A stretch of 64,000 bases of DNA from Hyperoodon ampullatus (GCA_949752795.1 CATKHW010000008.1:2480001-2544000); one strand, 5' to 3'; numbered from the stretch's first letter, positions 42,373-55,038 are shown. A program made the numbers and translations. The notes: generated by a model from the sequence alone, not told the origin.

Positions 42373-44112
42373 GGAGGCATATCAATATACACGTTTTAAG
42401 ATTATTACTAGTCAGATATATTCCTCTGTGGAAAATATGGGGTTTTGAGTCCCTTTCACTGAGGAAGGTGTAGGTCTTGTCTTTTCCATATTTGGTTTTT
42501 GGAATGGTAACTATACGAATATCAAACTCTGGTTTTATGCATCACCCCACCTCTCCTTTCCCCTTAAGGAGGCATAAGAGTGTTTTCTAAATGAGAGGCA
42601 CTTTTCTCTTTCCTAACTCAGTTCATGTGTAGCCATGTTTACAGGACCTTAATAAGTGATATCTTATGATAAGTTTCTTTTCCTCTGTGACTTATTTCAC
42701 TTACAATCATCATACCTGAATCCACTCATTGTGCTGCTACTGGCCTTATGACATTGATTTCATGGCTGAGGGCTATTCCATCGTACGTAACTAACTCAGT
42801 TTCTTGTACCATTTTTGCTTTCGTGGGAAATTTAAGGTGTACCCAATTTGAGGTTCTTGTAAGCAGTGCAGCCCTAAATTTTGGAGTGGCTCTGTCTTAT
42901 TGATTTTCAGTATGCCCAATGTATATTCCCTAGACTGGAAGTGCCCTTGACTCTGTAGCTCTGTTGTTTACTTGTTTTAGGGAACACAATGCCCTCCTCC
43001 AGAGAGGCAGTTGGCAATTTACATCCTGCCCATCAGCATAACTAGGCTCCCTGTTCTCCAGGTCCTGTCTTGCCTTTCTGGTTTTTACACATTTTGCGGA
43101 TATCCCTTTTGACTGGTGGGAAGCGATAATTCTTTGTAGTGCAGATTTGCATTGCCCGCTTGCTGGCTTGGCCATAAAGGGTGTATGTGTTTTCTCCTGA
43201 ATATATTCAGGAGAAAACGCATACGCCCTTTTTGTCCAAAGGCATCATTGTCGAAATTGTGCCCCTCTTCCTGTGCTTTAAATACAATTCCATTGTACCT
43301 CTTCATATCTGTTTCCGGCTATTCTGGCTCGCTTTGAAGTCCACATCGTTGACTTCCCTCAACAGATTTTTGGACGATTGTTGTCCTTTATTTCTCTGAC
43401 AGTTTGTGCATTGTTGTGACCCTAATATACATTTTTCAACTCGTTTTTTGTGAGCTGACCGCAAGTCCAAAATTTTGGTTCAGGACCTATACTGGTTCCC
43501 GGTGGGTGGCTGAGACTTTGGTTAATTCTTCTTCCAGCCAGGAAATTAGAGTGACATGTGCCCGTCCAAATGCCTAACAGCTACTCTCTCATTGGTTCTC
43601 CTACTTCCATTTTATCCTCTGCCAAATTGTCAACCTGTGCTATCCAGGAGGTTAAAGGGGCTGTCTCTAAATGTTGTGAGATGGATAGTAAAGCAGTTGG
43701 AAAGTCTCACCAGAACACCAAGAGAGGGACTATTAGTTGAGTTTTAGAAACCTTTTGTATTAACTGTGTGTCCATTCTCTAGGTTTCCCATACATGTTAT
43801 AGCTGTAGTAATATTCCCTTCAACCTGGAGAGTTGGGACCCTTGGAATGTGTGCCACGCATTATTGCTTTAAATGCTCTGCATTTGCTCATGGAATCTCA
43901 ACAATCCTCTCAGTCCCAAGTGTCCAGCCTTATGCCGCATCCAGCTTTCATTGTAGATAGCGTCATTCGAGCTTTCATCAGAGACCCTGAAGGAATTTTA
44001 AAGAATATCCCTGTTTTTTATTTTTTTGTTTTTGAAATTCGTTTTTATAGTGGGTTTGAGCTGATTCTCACTGCCATGTTTATGCCAGTCTAGACACACT
44101 TGATTCCCTTAC
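42373..44112. repeat. 1.74-kb satellite, unit 5
   Basis: 1,740 bp, colinear with the family. The unit start has a local change (CAATATACACG in place of CAATACATAGG). Confidence 0.92.
43167..43240. repeat. Palindrome, unit 5
   Basis: Five mismatches among 37 arm positions, two of them at CpG-decay sites in the left arm. Confidence 0.88.
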
Positions 44113-45849
44113 AGAGACATATCAATACATAGGTTTTAAGATTCTTACTACTCAGATATATTCCTCTGCGGGAAATATGGGGTTTTGAGTCCCTTTCACT
44201 GAGGAAAGTGTAGGTCTTCTCTATTCCGTATTTGGTTTTTGAACGGTACCTGTACTACTATCAAACTCTGGTTTTGTGCATCAGCCAACCTCACCTTCCC
44301 CCTTAAGCCGGCATAAGAGTGTTTTCTAAATGTGAGACTCTGTTCTCATTCGTAACTCAGTTCATGTGTAGCCATGTTTATGGGACCTTCATAAGTGATA
44401 TCTTATGATAAGGTTCTTTTTCTCTGTCACTTATTTCATTAAAATCATCGTACCTGAATCCACTCCTTTTGCTGCTACTGGCGTTATGATATTGATTTTA
44501 TGGCTGAGGGATATTGCATCATCCGTAAGTAACACAATTTCTTGAACCATTTTTGTCTTTCCTGGGATATTTAAGGTGTACCCAAATTGAGGTTCTTGTA
44601 AGCAGTGCAGCCCTAAACTTTGGGGTAGATCTGTCTTCTTGATTTTCAGTTTTCCCAAGGTATATTCCCTAGACTGGAAATGCACTTGGCTCTGTAGCTC
44701 TGTTGTTTACTTCTTTTAGGGAACACAATGCCCTCCTCCAGAGAGGCAGTTGGCAATTTACATCCCGCCCATCAGCATACCTAGGCTCCCTCTTCTCCAG
44801 TGCCTGTCTTGCCTTTTTGGTTTTTACACATTTTGCAGATGTCCCTTTTGACGGGTGGGAAGTGATACTTCTTTGTAGTGCAGATGTGCATTGCACACTT
44901 GCTTGATTGGCCAAAAACGGCGTATGCGTTTTCTCCTGAATATATTCAGGCGAAAACGCATACACCATTTTTGGCCAAGTGCATCATTATCGAAATTGTG
45001 CCCCATTTCCTGTGCTTCAAAGGCAATTCCAATGTACCTCTTGAAATCTGTTTCTTGCTATTCTGGCTCGCTTTCAAGTCCGCCTCGTTGCCTTCCCTCA
45101 ACAGATTTTTGGACGATAGTTGTCCTTTATTACTCTGCCAGTTTGTGAATTGCTATGCCCCTGAGCTCCATTTTTCAACTCGTTTTTTGTGAGCTGACCA
45201 CAAGTCCAAAATTTTGGTTCAGGACCTATACTGGTTCCCGGCGGGAGGCTGAGACTTTGGTTAATTCTTCTTCCTGCCGGGAAATTAGAGTGACATGTGC
45301 CCGTCCAAATGCCTAACAGCTAGTCTCTCATTGGATCTCCCTCTTCCCTTTCATCCTCTGCCAAATTGGCAACCTGTGCGAACCAGGAGGTTAAAGGGTC
45401 TGTCTCTACAAGTTGGGAGATTTATAGTAAATCAGTTGGAAATTCAAACCAGAGCACCAGGAGAGGGACTATTAGTTGATTTTCAGAAACCTTTCATATT
45501 CACGGTTTGTCCATTCTCTAGGTTTCCCATACTTGTTATAACTGTAGTAATATTCCCTTCAACCTGGAGAGTTTGGACCCTCGGAATGTGTGCCATGCAT
45601 TATTGCTTTAAATGGTCTGCATTTGCTCAAAGAAGCTCACCAATCCTCTCAGTCACAAGTGTACAGCCTTATGCCACATCCAGCTGTCGTTGTAGATATG
45701 GTCATTCCAAGTTTCATCAGAGCCCCGGAAGGAATTGTAAAGAATTTCCCTGTTTTATTGTTTTGTTTTTAAAATTCCTTTTTATAGTGGGTTTGAGCTG
45801 ATTCTCACAGCCATGTTTATGCCAGTCTAGACACATTTGATTCCCTTAC
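44113..45849. repeat. 1.74-kb satellite, unit 6
   Basis: 1,737 bp, colinear with the family. A chance open frame of 168 codons (45,295-45,801) arises because a single-base change opens the frame; it matches nothing and is not conserved in the sister units. Confidence 0.92.
44906..44979. repeat. Palindrome, unit 6
   Basis: Four mismatches among 37. Both arms carry the CpG form (ATGCGTTTTC paired with GAAAACGCAT), unlike unit 1 where both arms carry the A/T form at that pair. Confidence 0.88.
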
Positions 45850-47589
45850 GGAGACATATCAATACATAGGTTTTAAGATACTTACTAGTGAGATATATTG
45901 CTCTGCGCCAAATATGGGATTTTGAGTCCCTTTCACTGAGGAAAGTGTAGGCATTGTCTATTCCGTATTTGGTTTTTGGAACGGTATCTGTACTAATATC
46001 AAAATCTTGTTTTATGCATCACTCCACCTCTCCTTACCTCTTAAGGAGGCATAAGGGTGTTTTCCAAATGTGAGACTCTGTTCTCTTTCCTAATTCAGTT
46101 CATGTGTAGCCATGTTTACAGGACGTTCATAAGTGATATCTTATGATAAGTTTGTTTTTCTCTGTGACTTATTTTACTTAGAATCATCGTACATGAATCC
46201 ACTCATTTTGCTGCTAATGGCCTTATGACATTTATTTCATGACTGAGCGATATTCCATCGTATGTAAGTAACACAATTTCTTGAACCATTTTTGTCTCTC
46301 CTGGGATATTTAAGGTGTACCCAAGTTGAGGTTCTTGTGAGCTATGCAGCCCTAAATTTTGAGGTGGCTCTGTCTTATTGATTTTCAGTTTTCCCAAGGT
46401 ATCTTCTCTAGACTGGAAGTGCCCTTGGCTCTGCAGCTCTGTTGTTTACTTGTTTTAGGGAACACAGTGCACTCTGCCAGAGAGGCAGTAGGCAATTTAC
46501 ATCCTGCCCATCAGCATAACTATGCTCCCCATTCTCCAAGGCCTGTCTTGTCTTTCTGGATTTTACACATTTTGCGGATGTCCCTTTTGACCGGTGGGAA
46601 GTCATACTTCTTTGTAGAACAGATTTGCATTGCCCACTTGCTTGCTTGGCCAAAAAGTGCGTATGTGTTTTCTCCTGAATATATTCCAGAGAAAACGCAT
46701 ACGCCCTTTTTGGCCAAGTGCATTATAGTCGAAGTTGTGTCCCTCTTCCTGTGCTTTAAATGCGATTCCAATGTACCTCTTGAAATCTGTTTCCTGCTAT
46801 TCTGGTTCGCTTTCTAGTCTGCCTCGTTGCTTCGGTCAACAGATTTTTGGATGATAGTTGTCCTTTACTACTCTGCCAGTTTGTGAATTGCTGTGCCCCT
46901 GAGCTCCACTTTTCAACTCGTTTTTTGTGAGCTGACCACAAGTCCAAAATTTTGGTTTAGGACCTATACTGGTTCCCGCCGGGTGGCTGAGACTTTGGTT
47001 AATTATTCTTCCTGCCGGGAAATTAGAGTGACATTTGCCCGTCCAAATGCCTAACAGCTACTCTCTCATTGGTTCTCCCTCTTCCCTTTCATCCTCTACC
47101 AAATTGGCAACCTGTGCGAACCAGGAGTTTAAAGGGACTGTCTCTCCAAGTTGGGAGATTGATAGTTAAGCAGTTGGAAATTCAAAACGGATCAGCAGGA
47201 GAGGGACAATTAGTTGAGTTTTAGAAATCTTTCGTATTCACTGTGTGTCCATTCTCTAGGTTTCCCATACATGTTATAGCTTTAGTAATATTCCCTTGAA
47301 CCTGGAGAGTTGGGACCCTTGGAATGTGTGACACGCATTATTGCTTTTAATGGTCTGCTTTTGTTTACCCAATCTCACTAATCCTCTCAGTCCCAAGTGT
47401 CCAACCTTATGCCACATCCAGCTGTCGTTGCAGATAGAGTCATTTGAGGTTTCATCAGAGACTCTGAAGGAATTGTAAATAATTTCCCTGTTTTTTTTTG
47501 TTTTGTTTTTGAAATTCATTTTTATAGTGGGTTTCAGCTGATTCTCACTGCCATGTTTATGCAAGTCTAGACACACTTGATTCCCTTAC
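45850..47589. repeat. 1.74-kb satellite, unit 7
   Basis: 1,740 bp, colinear with the family, with ordinary point divergence. Confidence 0.92.
46645..46718. repeat. Palindrome, unit 7
   Basis: Four mismatches among 37. Two adjacent differences lie near the centre on the right arm (TATTCCAGAG). Confidence 0.88.
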
Positions 47590-49332
47590 GAAGAAATATC
47601 AATAAATAGGTTTTAAGATTCTTACTAGTCAGATATATTCCTCTGCGGGAAATATGGGGTTTTGAGTCCCTTTCACTGAGGAAGGTATAGGTCTTGTCTA
47701 TTCCGTAGTTGGTTTTTGGAATGGTACCTGTACTAATATCAAACTCTGGTTTTATGCATCAGCCCACCTCTCCTTCCCACTTAATCAGGCATAAGAGTGT
47801 TTCCTAAATGTGAGACTCTGTTCTCTTTCCTAACTCAGTTCATGTGTAGCCATGTTTTTCAGGACCTTCATATGTGATATCTTATGATAAGTTTCTTTTT
47901 CTCTGTGACATATTTCACTTAGAATCATCGTACCTGAATCCACTCATTTTGCTGCTACTGGCCTTATGACATTGATTTCATGGCTCTGGGATATTCCATC
48001 GTACGTAAGTAACACAATTTCTTGAACCATTTCTGTCTTTCCTGGGATATATATGTTGTACCCAAGTTGAGGTTATTGTAAGCAGTGCAGCCCTAAATTT
48101 TGGTGTGGCTCTGTCTTATTGATTTTCAGTTTTTCCAAGATATATTCCCTAGACTGGAAGTGCGCTTGGCTCTGTACCTCTGTTGTTTACCTGTTTTAGG
48201 GAGCACAATCCACTTCTTCAGAGAGGCAGTTGGAAATTTACATCCTGCCCATCAGCATAATGAGGCTCCCTGTTCTCCAGTGCCTTTCTTGCCTTTCTTG
48301 TTTTTCCACATTTTGCGGATGTCACTTTTGAACAGTGGGAAGTGATACTTCTTTGCAGTGCCGAATTGCATTGCCCGCTTGCTTGCTTGGCCAAACAGGG
48401 CGTATGCATTTCCTCCTGAATATATTCAGGAGAAAACGCTTATGCCCTGCTTGGCCAAGTGCAGCATTGTCGAAGTTGTGCCCCTCTTCCTGTGCTTTAA
48501 AGGCGATTCCAATGTACCTATTGAAATCTGTTTCCTGCTATTCTGGCTCACTTTCAAGTCTGCCTCGTGGCCTTCCTTAAACAGATTTTTGGACGATAGT
48601 TGTCCTTTATTACTCTGCCAGTTTGTGAATTGCTGTGCCCCTGAGCTCCATTTTTCAACTCTTTTTTTGTGAGCTGACCACTAGTCCAAAATTGTGGTTC
48701 AGGACCTATACTGGTTGCCGGAGGCTGGCTGAGACTTTGGTTAATTCTTCTTCCTGCCGGGAAATTAGAGTGACATGTGCCCGTCCAAATGCCTAACAGC
48801 TACTCTCTCATTGGTTCTCCCTCTTCCCTTTCATCCTCTGCCAAATTGTCAACCTGTGTGAACCAGGAGGTTAAAGGGTCTGTCTCTCCAATTTGGGAGA
48901 TTTATAGTAAAGCAGTTGGAATGTCAAACTAGAGCACCAGGAGAGGGACTATTAGTTGAGTTTTAGAATCCTTTAGAATTCACAGTGTGTACTTTCTCTA
49001 CGTTTCCAATACATGTTATAACTGTAGTGATATTCCCTTCTACCTGGAGAGTTGGGACCCATGTAATTGGTGGAATGCATTATTGCTTTAAAGCGTCTGC
49101 ATTTTCTCACCGAATTTCACCAATCCTCTCAGTCCCAAGTGACCAGCCTTATGTCTCATCCAGTTGTCATTTTGGATAGGGTCATTACAGGTTTTATCAT
49201 AACACCTGAAGGAATTGTGTTAGAATTTCGCTGGTTTTCTTTGTTTTGTTTTTGAAATTCATTTTTATAATGAGGTTGAGCTGATTATCACTGACGTGTT
49301 TATGCCGGTCTAGACAGTCTTGATTCCCTTAC
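47590..49332. repeat. 1.74-kb satellite, unit 8
   Basis: 1,743 bp, the longest intact core unit, with slightly higher divergence than units 1-7 toward its 3' end. Confidence 0.92.
48386..48459. repeat. Palindrome, unit 8, with a paired change
   Basis: Five mismatches among 37. At arm position 11 the left arm has C instead of A (48,396) and its partner has G instead of T (48,449), so a two-sided change has kept pairing. Confidence 0.88.
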
Positions 49333-49357
49333 GGAGACATATCAATACATAGGTTTT

Positions 49358-49374
49358 AAGATTCTTACTAATCA
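49358..49374. repeat. SINE target-site duplication, left copy
   Basis: AAGATTCTTACTAATCA, 17 bp, matches the right copy at 49,591-49,607 exactly and also matches the undisrupted satellite sequence at this phase. Confidence 0.95.
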
Positions 49375-49590
49375 GGGGCTTCCCTGGTGGCGCAGTGGTT
49401 GAGAGTCCGCCTGCCGCTGTAGGGGACACGGGTTCGTGCCCCGGTCTGGGAGGATCCCACATGCCGCGGAGCGGCCTGGCCCATGATCCATGGCCATTGA
49501 GCCTGCGTGTCCGGAGCCTGTGCTCCGCAAACGGAGAGGCCACAACAGTGAGAGGCCCACATACCGCAAAAAAAAAAAAAAAAAAAAAAA
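49375..49590 (+). mobile_element. CHR-type tRNA-Glu-derived SINE (cetacean)
   Basis: A complete SINE of about 216 bp. It begins GGGGCTTCCCTGGTGGCGCA, carries RNA polymerase III promoter boxes (A box TGGCGCAGTGG at 49,388-49,398; B box GGTTCGTGCCC at 49,431-49,441), and ends in AGGCCCACATACCGC followed by an uninterrupted run of 23 A (25 with the first bases of the target duplication). Perfect 17-bp target-site duplications flank it. The head resembles tRNA-Glu, and the body is the form I know as one of the commonest cetacean SINEs. The clean A-tail and identical duplications suggest a fairly recent insertion into an existing satellite unit. Confidence 0.93.
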
Positions 49591-49607
49591 AAGATTCTTA
49601 CTAATCA
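49591..49607. repeat. SINE target-site duplication, right copy
   Basis: Exact copy of 49,358-49,374. The satellite resumes at once with TATATATTCCTCTGCGG. Confidence 0.95.
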
Positions 49608-49858
49608 TATATATTCCTCTGCGGGGAATAGGGGTGTTGAGTCCCGTTCACTGAGGAAGGAGAAGGTCTTGTCTATTCTTTATTTGGATTATTGAACGGT
49701 ACCTGTGCTAATATCCAACTATGGTTTTGTGCATCTTCCCACCTTTCTTTCCCCTAAGCAGCCATAAGTATGTTTTCTAAATGTGAGACACTGTTCTCTT
49801 TCCTAATTCAGTTCATGTTTAGCCATGTTTACATTTCCTTCATAAGTGATATCTTATG

Positions 49859-52800
49859 TCAGAATGCTCCATGGCTCTTTTCATCATAAAGCTCCATGAT
49901 GCTCGTCATCACAATTATCCATGGTCTTCTCATCACAATGCTCCACGGTCTTGCCATCACATTGCTCCATGTCCTGATCATCACAATGCTCCTTTATCTT
50001 TGTCATCACAATCCTCCATGACACTTGGCATCACAATGCTCCATGTCATTGGCATCACAATGGACCGTGACATATGTCATCACATTGTTCCCTGACACCT
50101 GTCTTCACAATAATCCATGACGTTGTCATCACAATGTTCCATGCTCTTTTCATCACAATGCACCATGCCCACTGTCATCACAATAATCTTTGAAATTTGT
50201 GAGATCAATGCTCCATGCCCCAGTCATCACAATGCTCCATGCCCTTGACATCCGAATGCTCCATGACTCCATTCACCACAATGCTTCATGATCTTTGTCA
50301 TCACAATGTTCAATGCCCTCGTCATCACAAGGCTCTGTGACCTGTGTCACCACAATGCTCCATGAACTTTTCATCACAATGCTCCATGACCCTTGTCATC
50401 ACAATGATCCATGCCTTTCTCAGCACAATACTCAATGACCCTTGTCATCACAATGATCCATGCGCTTGTCAGGAAAATGCTCCACCAGCTTGTCATCACA
50501 ATGCTGCATGCACTTCTCATCAAAATGATCCGTCACCACTGATATCACAATGTTCCATCACTAGTCATAACAATACTCCCTCACCCTTGTCATCACAATT
50601 TTCCCTGACCTCTGTCATCACAATACTACATGCCCTTATCATCACAGTGCTCCATGACCCCTGACCTCACAATGCCCCATAACACATGTCATCAAAATGC
50701 TCCATCACATTTGTCATCACAAAGTTCCATGACCATTGGCATCACAATGCTCCATTCCAATGTCATCACAATGATTCATGAAGCCTCTCATCACATTGCT
50801 CCATGCACTTGTCTTCCCAAATCTCCATGACTCTTGTAATCACAATGCTCGATGTCCTTCTCAAAACAATGCTACATGCCCTTGTCATTACAATCCTGCA
50901 TGATCTATGTATCACAGTGTTCCGTGCCCTTGTCATCACAATGCTCCATGCCCACTCTCATCAAAATAATCCATGAAACTTTTCAGACCAATGCCCCATA
51001 CCCTTGTCATCACAATGCTCCATTACACCTGTCATAACAATGCTCCAAGACCCCTGCTATCACAATGTTCCACGGCCTTGTCATCACAAGCCTCCGTGAC
51101 CCTTGTCATCACAATGCTCCAAGACCCCTGTAATCACAATGCTCAATGCCCTTGTCATCACAATGCTCCAACACCCCTGAAATCACAATGCTCCATGTCA
51201 CTTTTCTTCTCAATGCTTCATGAACCATGTCATCACAATGCACCGTGCCCATCACCATAATATTTCATGCTATTGTCATCACAAGGAAATCAAAATGCTC
51301 AATGACCTCTGTCATCACAATGCTCCAAACCCTTCTGATCACAATGTTCCATAACACTTGTCATCACAATGCTCCATGACACTTGGTATCACAATACTCC
51401 ATGCCATTGTCATCCCAATGGACCATGACATATGTCATCACAATGCTTCCCGACATCTGTCTTCACAATACTCCATGACCTTGTCATCAGAATGCTCCAT
51501 GCCCTTGTCATCACAATGAGCCATGCCCACTGTCATCACAATAATCCATGAAAATTGTCAGACCAATGTTCCATGCCCCTGTCATCACAATGCTCCGTGA
51601 CTCTAGTCATCACAATGCTTTATGACATTTTATATCACAATGGTCCATGCTCTCGTCACACAAGGCTCTGTGACCTCTGTCACCACAGTGCTCCATGCCC
51701 TTGTCATCACAATGTGCCATGCCCATTTTCATCACAATAATCTATGAAACTTGTCAGATCAATGTTCCATGCCCCTTTTTCACAATGCTCCATGCCCTTG
51801 TCATCACAATGCTACCTGATGCATGTCATCACAATGCTCCGTGACTCCAATCATCACAGTGCTTCATGACCTTTGTCGTCACAATGGTACATGCCCTCGT
51901 CATCACCAATCTCTGTGACATTTTTCACCACAATGCTCCATGAACTTTTCATCACAATGCTATTTGACCCTTGTCATCACAATTCTCTATGCCTTTCTCA
52001 GCACAATGCTCCATGACACATATCATCACAATGTGCCATGCTGTTGTCATCACAGTGCTCCACAATCTTTTCATCACAGTGCTCCATAAACCTTGTCATC
52101 ACAATGCTCAATGCACTTCTCATCAAAATGATCTCTCACCACTGATATCACAAGGTTACATCACTATTCATCAAAATACTCCCTCACCCCTGTCATCACA
52201 AGGTTCCAAGACTCCTGTCATCACAATGCTACATGCACTTATCATCACAATGTTCGATGACCCCTGACATCACAATGTTCCATAACCCGTGTCATCAAAA
52301 TGCTCCAGGACCCCTGACATCACAACGTTCCATAACCACTTTCATCAAAATGTTCCATGACAATTTTCATCAAATTTCTACATGACCCTGTCATCACAAT
52401 GCTCCCCAACCTTCACAACAGAGTGCACCACACACTTGTCATTAAAATGCTCCATGACCTTTGTCATCACAAAGCTCCATGACCCGTGGCATCACAATGC
52501 TGCATGCCATTGTCATCACAATGCTCCATGAACCCTCTCATCACATTGCTCCATGGCCTTGTCATCACAAAGCTCAATGACGCTTGTCCTCACAATGCTC
52601 GATGTCCTTCTTATCACAATGCTCCATGCGCTTGTCATTACAATCCTGCATGACCCATGTATCTCAGTATTCCGTGCCCTTGTCATCACAATGCTCCTTC
52701 CCCCTCTCATCACAATAATCCATGAAATTTTTCAGATGAATGCTCCATGCCCTTGTCATCAAAATGCTCCATTACCCCTGTCATAACAGTGCTCCATGAC

Positions 52801-53972
52801 CCCTGCCATCACAATGATCCACAGCCTTGTCATCACAAGGCTCCATGACCCTTGTCATCACAATGCTCAACGGCCCCTGTAATCACAATGCTCCATGCCC
52901 TTATCATCACAATGCTCCAAGACTGCTGTTATCACAATGCTCCATGCCCCTTTTCATCTCACTGCTCCATGAACCCTGTCATCTAAATGCACCATGCCCA
53001 TCATCATAATGCTTCATGCTATTGTCATAACAATGAAATCAAAATGCTCTATGACCTCTGTCATCACAATGCTCCCAATCCTTCTGATCAAAATGTTCCA
53101 TAACACTTTTCATCACAATGCCACATGACGCTCGTAATCACAATTATCCATGTTCTTCTCATCACAATGCTCCATGACTTTGTCATCACAATGCTCAATA
53201 CCCTTGTCATCACAATGCTCCCTGACACTTGTCGTCAGTATGCTCCTTGAACCCTGTCATGACAAGTCTCCATGCCTTTTTCATCACAATGATCCATGCC
53301 CTTTTCATCACAGTGCTCCAAGACCCATGTAATCACAATGCTCCATACCCTTGTCATCACAGTGCTCCGTGATGCATGTCATCAGAATGCTCCATGTCCT
53401 TCTCATCCCAATGCTCCATGCCCTTGTCATCACAATGCTCCAAGACCCCTGTAATCACAATGCTCCATGCCCCTTTTCATCAGAATGCTCCATGAGACTT
53501 GTCATCACAAGGCTCCATGGTCTTCTTATCACAATGCTCCAGTTCCTTGTCATCACAATGCTCCATGACCCCTTTCATCACAATACACCATGAACATTTT
53601 CAGCCCAGTGCTCCATGACCTTCTCATCACAATGCTCCATGACCCCTGCCATCACAATGCTCCAGGACCACTGTCATCACAACGCTCCATGAACCCTGAC
53701 AACACAATGATCCGGGACTCTAGTGATTAAAATGCTCCATGACCCTTGTCATCACAATGATCCATGCCCTTGTCATCCCAACGCTCCATGACCACTCTAA
53801 TCACAATGATCCTTGAGGCTTGTAATCACAGTGCTCCATGAAACTTGTCATCACAATGCTCCATGCCTTTGTCAGCAAATGCTACATAATCTTGTCATCA
53901 CAATGCTCCATGCACTTGTCATCACAATCCTCCATGACCCTTGGGATCACATTGTTTCATGCCCTTGTCATC
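49859..53972. repeat. 24/25-bp satellite array B (about 165 units)
   Basis: The same tandem satellite as 1-35,427, in the same orientation, re-entered abruptly at TCAGAATGCTCCATGG. It contains marker M1 at 50,528 and 52,131, marker M2 at 51,268 and 53,018, and one full M2-M3 cassette (53,018/53,235), so it was built from cassettes of the same higher-order family as array A and is not an independent amplification of the unit. It lies within unit 9 of the 1.74-kb satellite. Confidence 0.95.
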
Positions 53973-53980
53973 TCTCTCTT
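53962..53980. other. Junction: array B to 1.74-kb satellite
   Basis: The minisatellite reads GCCCTTGTCATC to about 53,972, and the satellite resumes with CTCTTGCCTTTGTGGTTTTT, which corresponds to offset about 698 of the unit (36,125 in unit 1). Because unit 9 left off at offset about 296, roughly 395 bp of the unit is missing. Confidence 0.8.
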
Positions 53981-55038
53981 GCCTTTGTGGTTTTTACAGA
54001 TTTTCAGATATCCCTTTTTACCGGTTGGAAGTGACAATTCTTTGTAGTGTGGACTTGCATTGTGCGCTTGCTTGACTGGCCAAAAAGGGCGTATGCATTT
54101 TCTCCTGAATATATTCAGGAGAAAAGTCATACGCCCTTTTTGGCCAAGTGCATCATTGTCGAAGTTGTGATGCTTTTCCTGAGCTTTAAAGGCGATTCTA
54201 ATTTACCTCTTGAAATATGTTTTGTGCAATTCTGCCTCATTTTCAAGTCCACTTCTTTGCCTTTCCTCAACAGATTTTTGGAATTGAGTAGTTCTTTATA
54301 ACTGCAGGTTTGTGAATTTCTGTGCCCCTGAGCTCCAATTTTGAAATCCCATTTTTGTGAGCTGTCTGCAAATCCACAATACTGCTTCAGGACCTATACT
54401 GGTTCCAGGGGTGGCTATACTGGTTCCCTAATGTTGGCTGAGACTTTGGTTAATTCTTCTTCCTGAATGGGAAATTAGAGTGACATATGCCCGTCCAAAT
54501 GCCTTCATCTACTCTCTGATTGGTTCTCCCTCTTTCCTTTCATCCTCTGCACAATTAGCAAACTGTGCGAACCAGGAGGTTATAGGGGTTGACTCTCCAA
54601 AATGGGAGATTGATAGTAAAGCAGTTGGAATGCCAAATTGGAGCACAAGGAGAGGAAAAATTAGGAGACTTTTAGAAACCTTTCGCCAAAACAGTGTGTT
54701 CATTCTCTAGGTTTCCCATACATGTTATAACTGTAGTGATATTCCCTTCTACCTGGAGATTTGGGACCCATGGAATGGTGGCATGCATTACTACTTTAAA
54801 GGGTCTGCATTTTCTCTCCCAATCTCACCAGTCCTCTCATTCCCCGGTGTCCAGCCTTATGTCTCATCCAGCTGTCTTTGCAGATAGGGTCATTCCAGGT
54901 TTCATCAGAACCCCTGAAGGAATTGTGTAAGAATTTCGCTGTTATTTTGTTTTGTTTTTGAAATTCATTTTTATAATGGGGTTGAACTGATTTTCACGGA
55001 CGTGTTTATGCCGATCTAGACACAATTGATTCCCTTAC
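53973..55038. repeat. 1.74-kb satellite, unit 9, right part
   Basis: Continues the interrupted unit from offset about 693 to its end. It is more divergent than units 1-8 and has a local duplication of CTATACTGGTTCC (54,394 and 54,415). The end of the unit, TTTTATAATGGGGTTGA, is the part that matches the antisense of an L1 3' terminus. Confidence 0.88.
54075..54148. repeat. Palindrome, unit 9
   Basis: Four mismatches among 37 (the outermost two pairs and an adjacent pair at arm positions 22-23). Confidence 0.88.

Larger units (their letters stand above)
49333..49858. repeat. 1.74-kb satellite, unit 9, left part
   Basis: Unit start through offset about 296 (ending ATCTTATG), interrupted by a SINE and then cut by array B. 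Diagnostic variants such as GGAATAGGGGTGTTGAGTCC and CTGTGCTAA are shared with unit 10 and not with units 1-8, marking the start of the divergent edge of the array. Confidence 0.88.

Noticed and set aside
45295..45801. 168-codon open frame
   Set aside because: It lies wholly in a satellite unit, is broken in the sister units and has no recognisable domain.
36195..48672. Recurring frame of about 104 codons around the palindrome in several units
   Set aside because: It recurs only because the units are copies. The two strands give related peptides because the palindrome reads alike on both, and the frame lacks similarity to any family.
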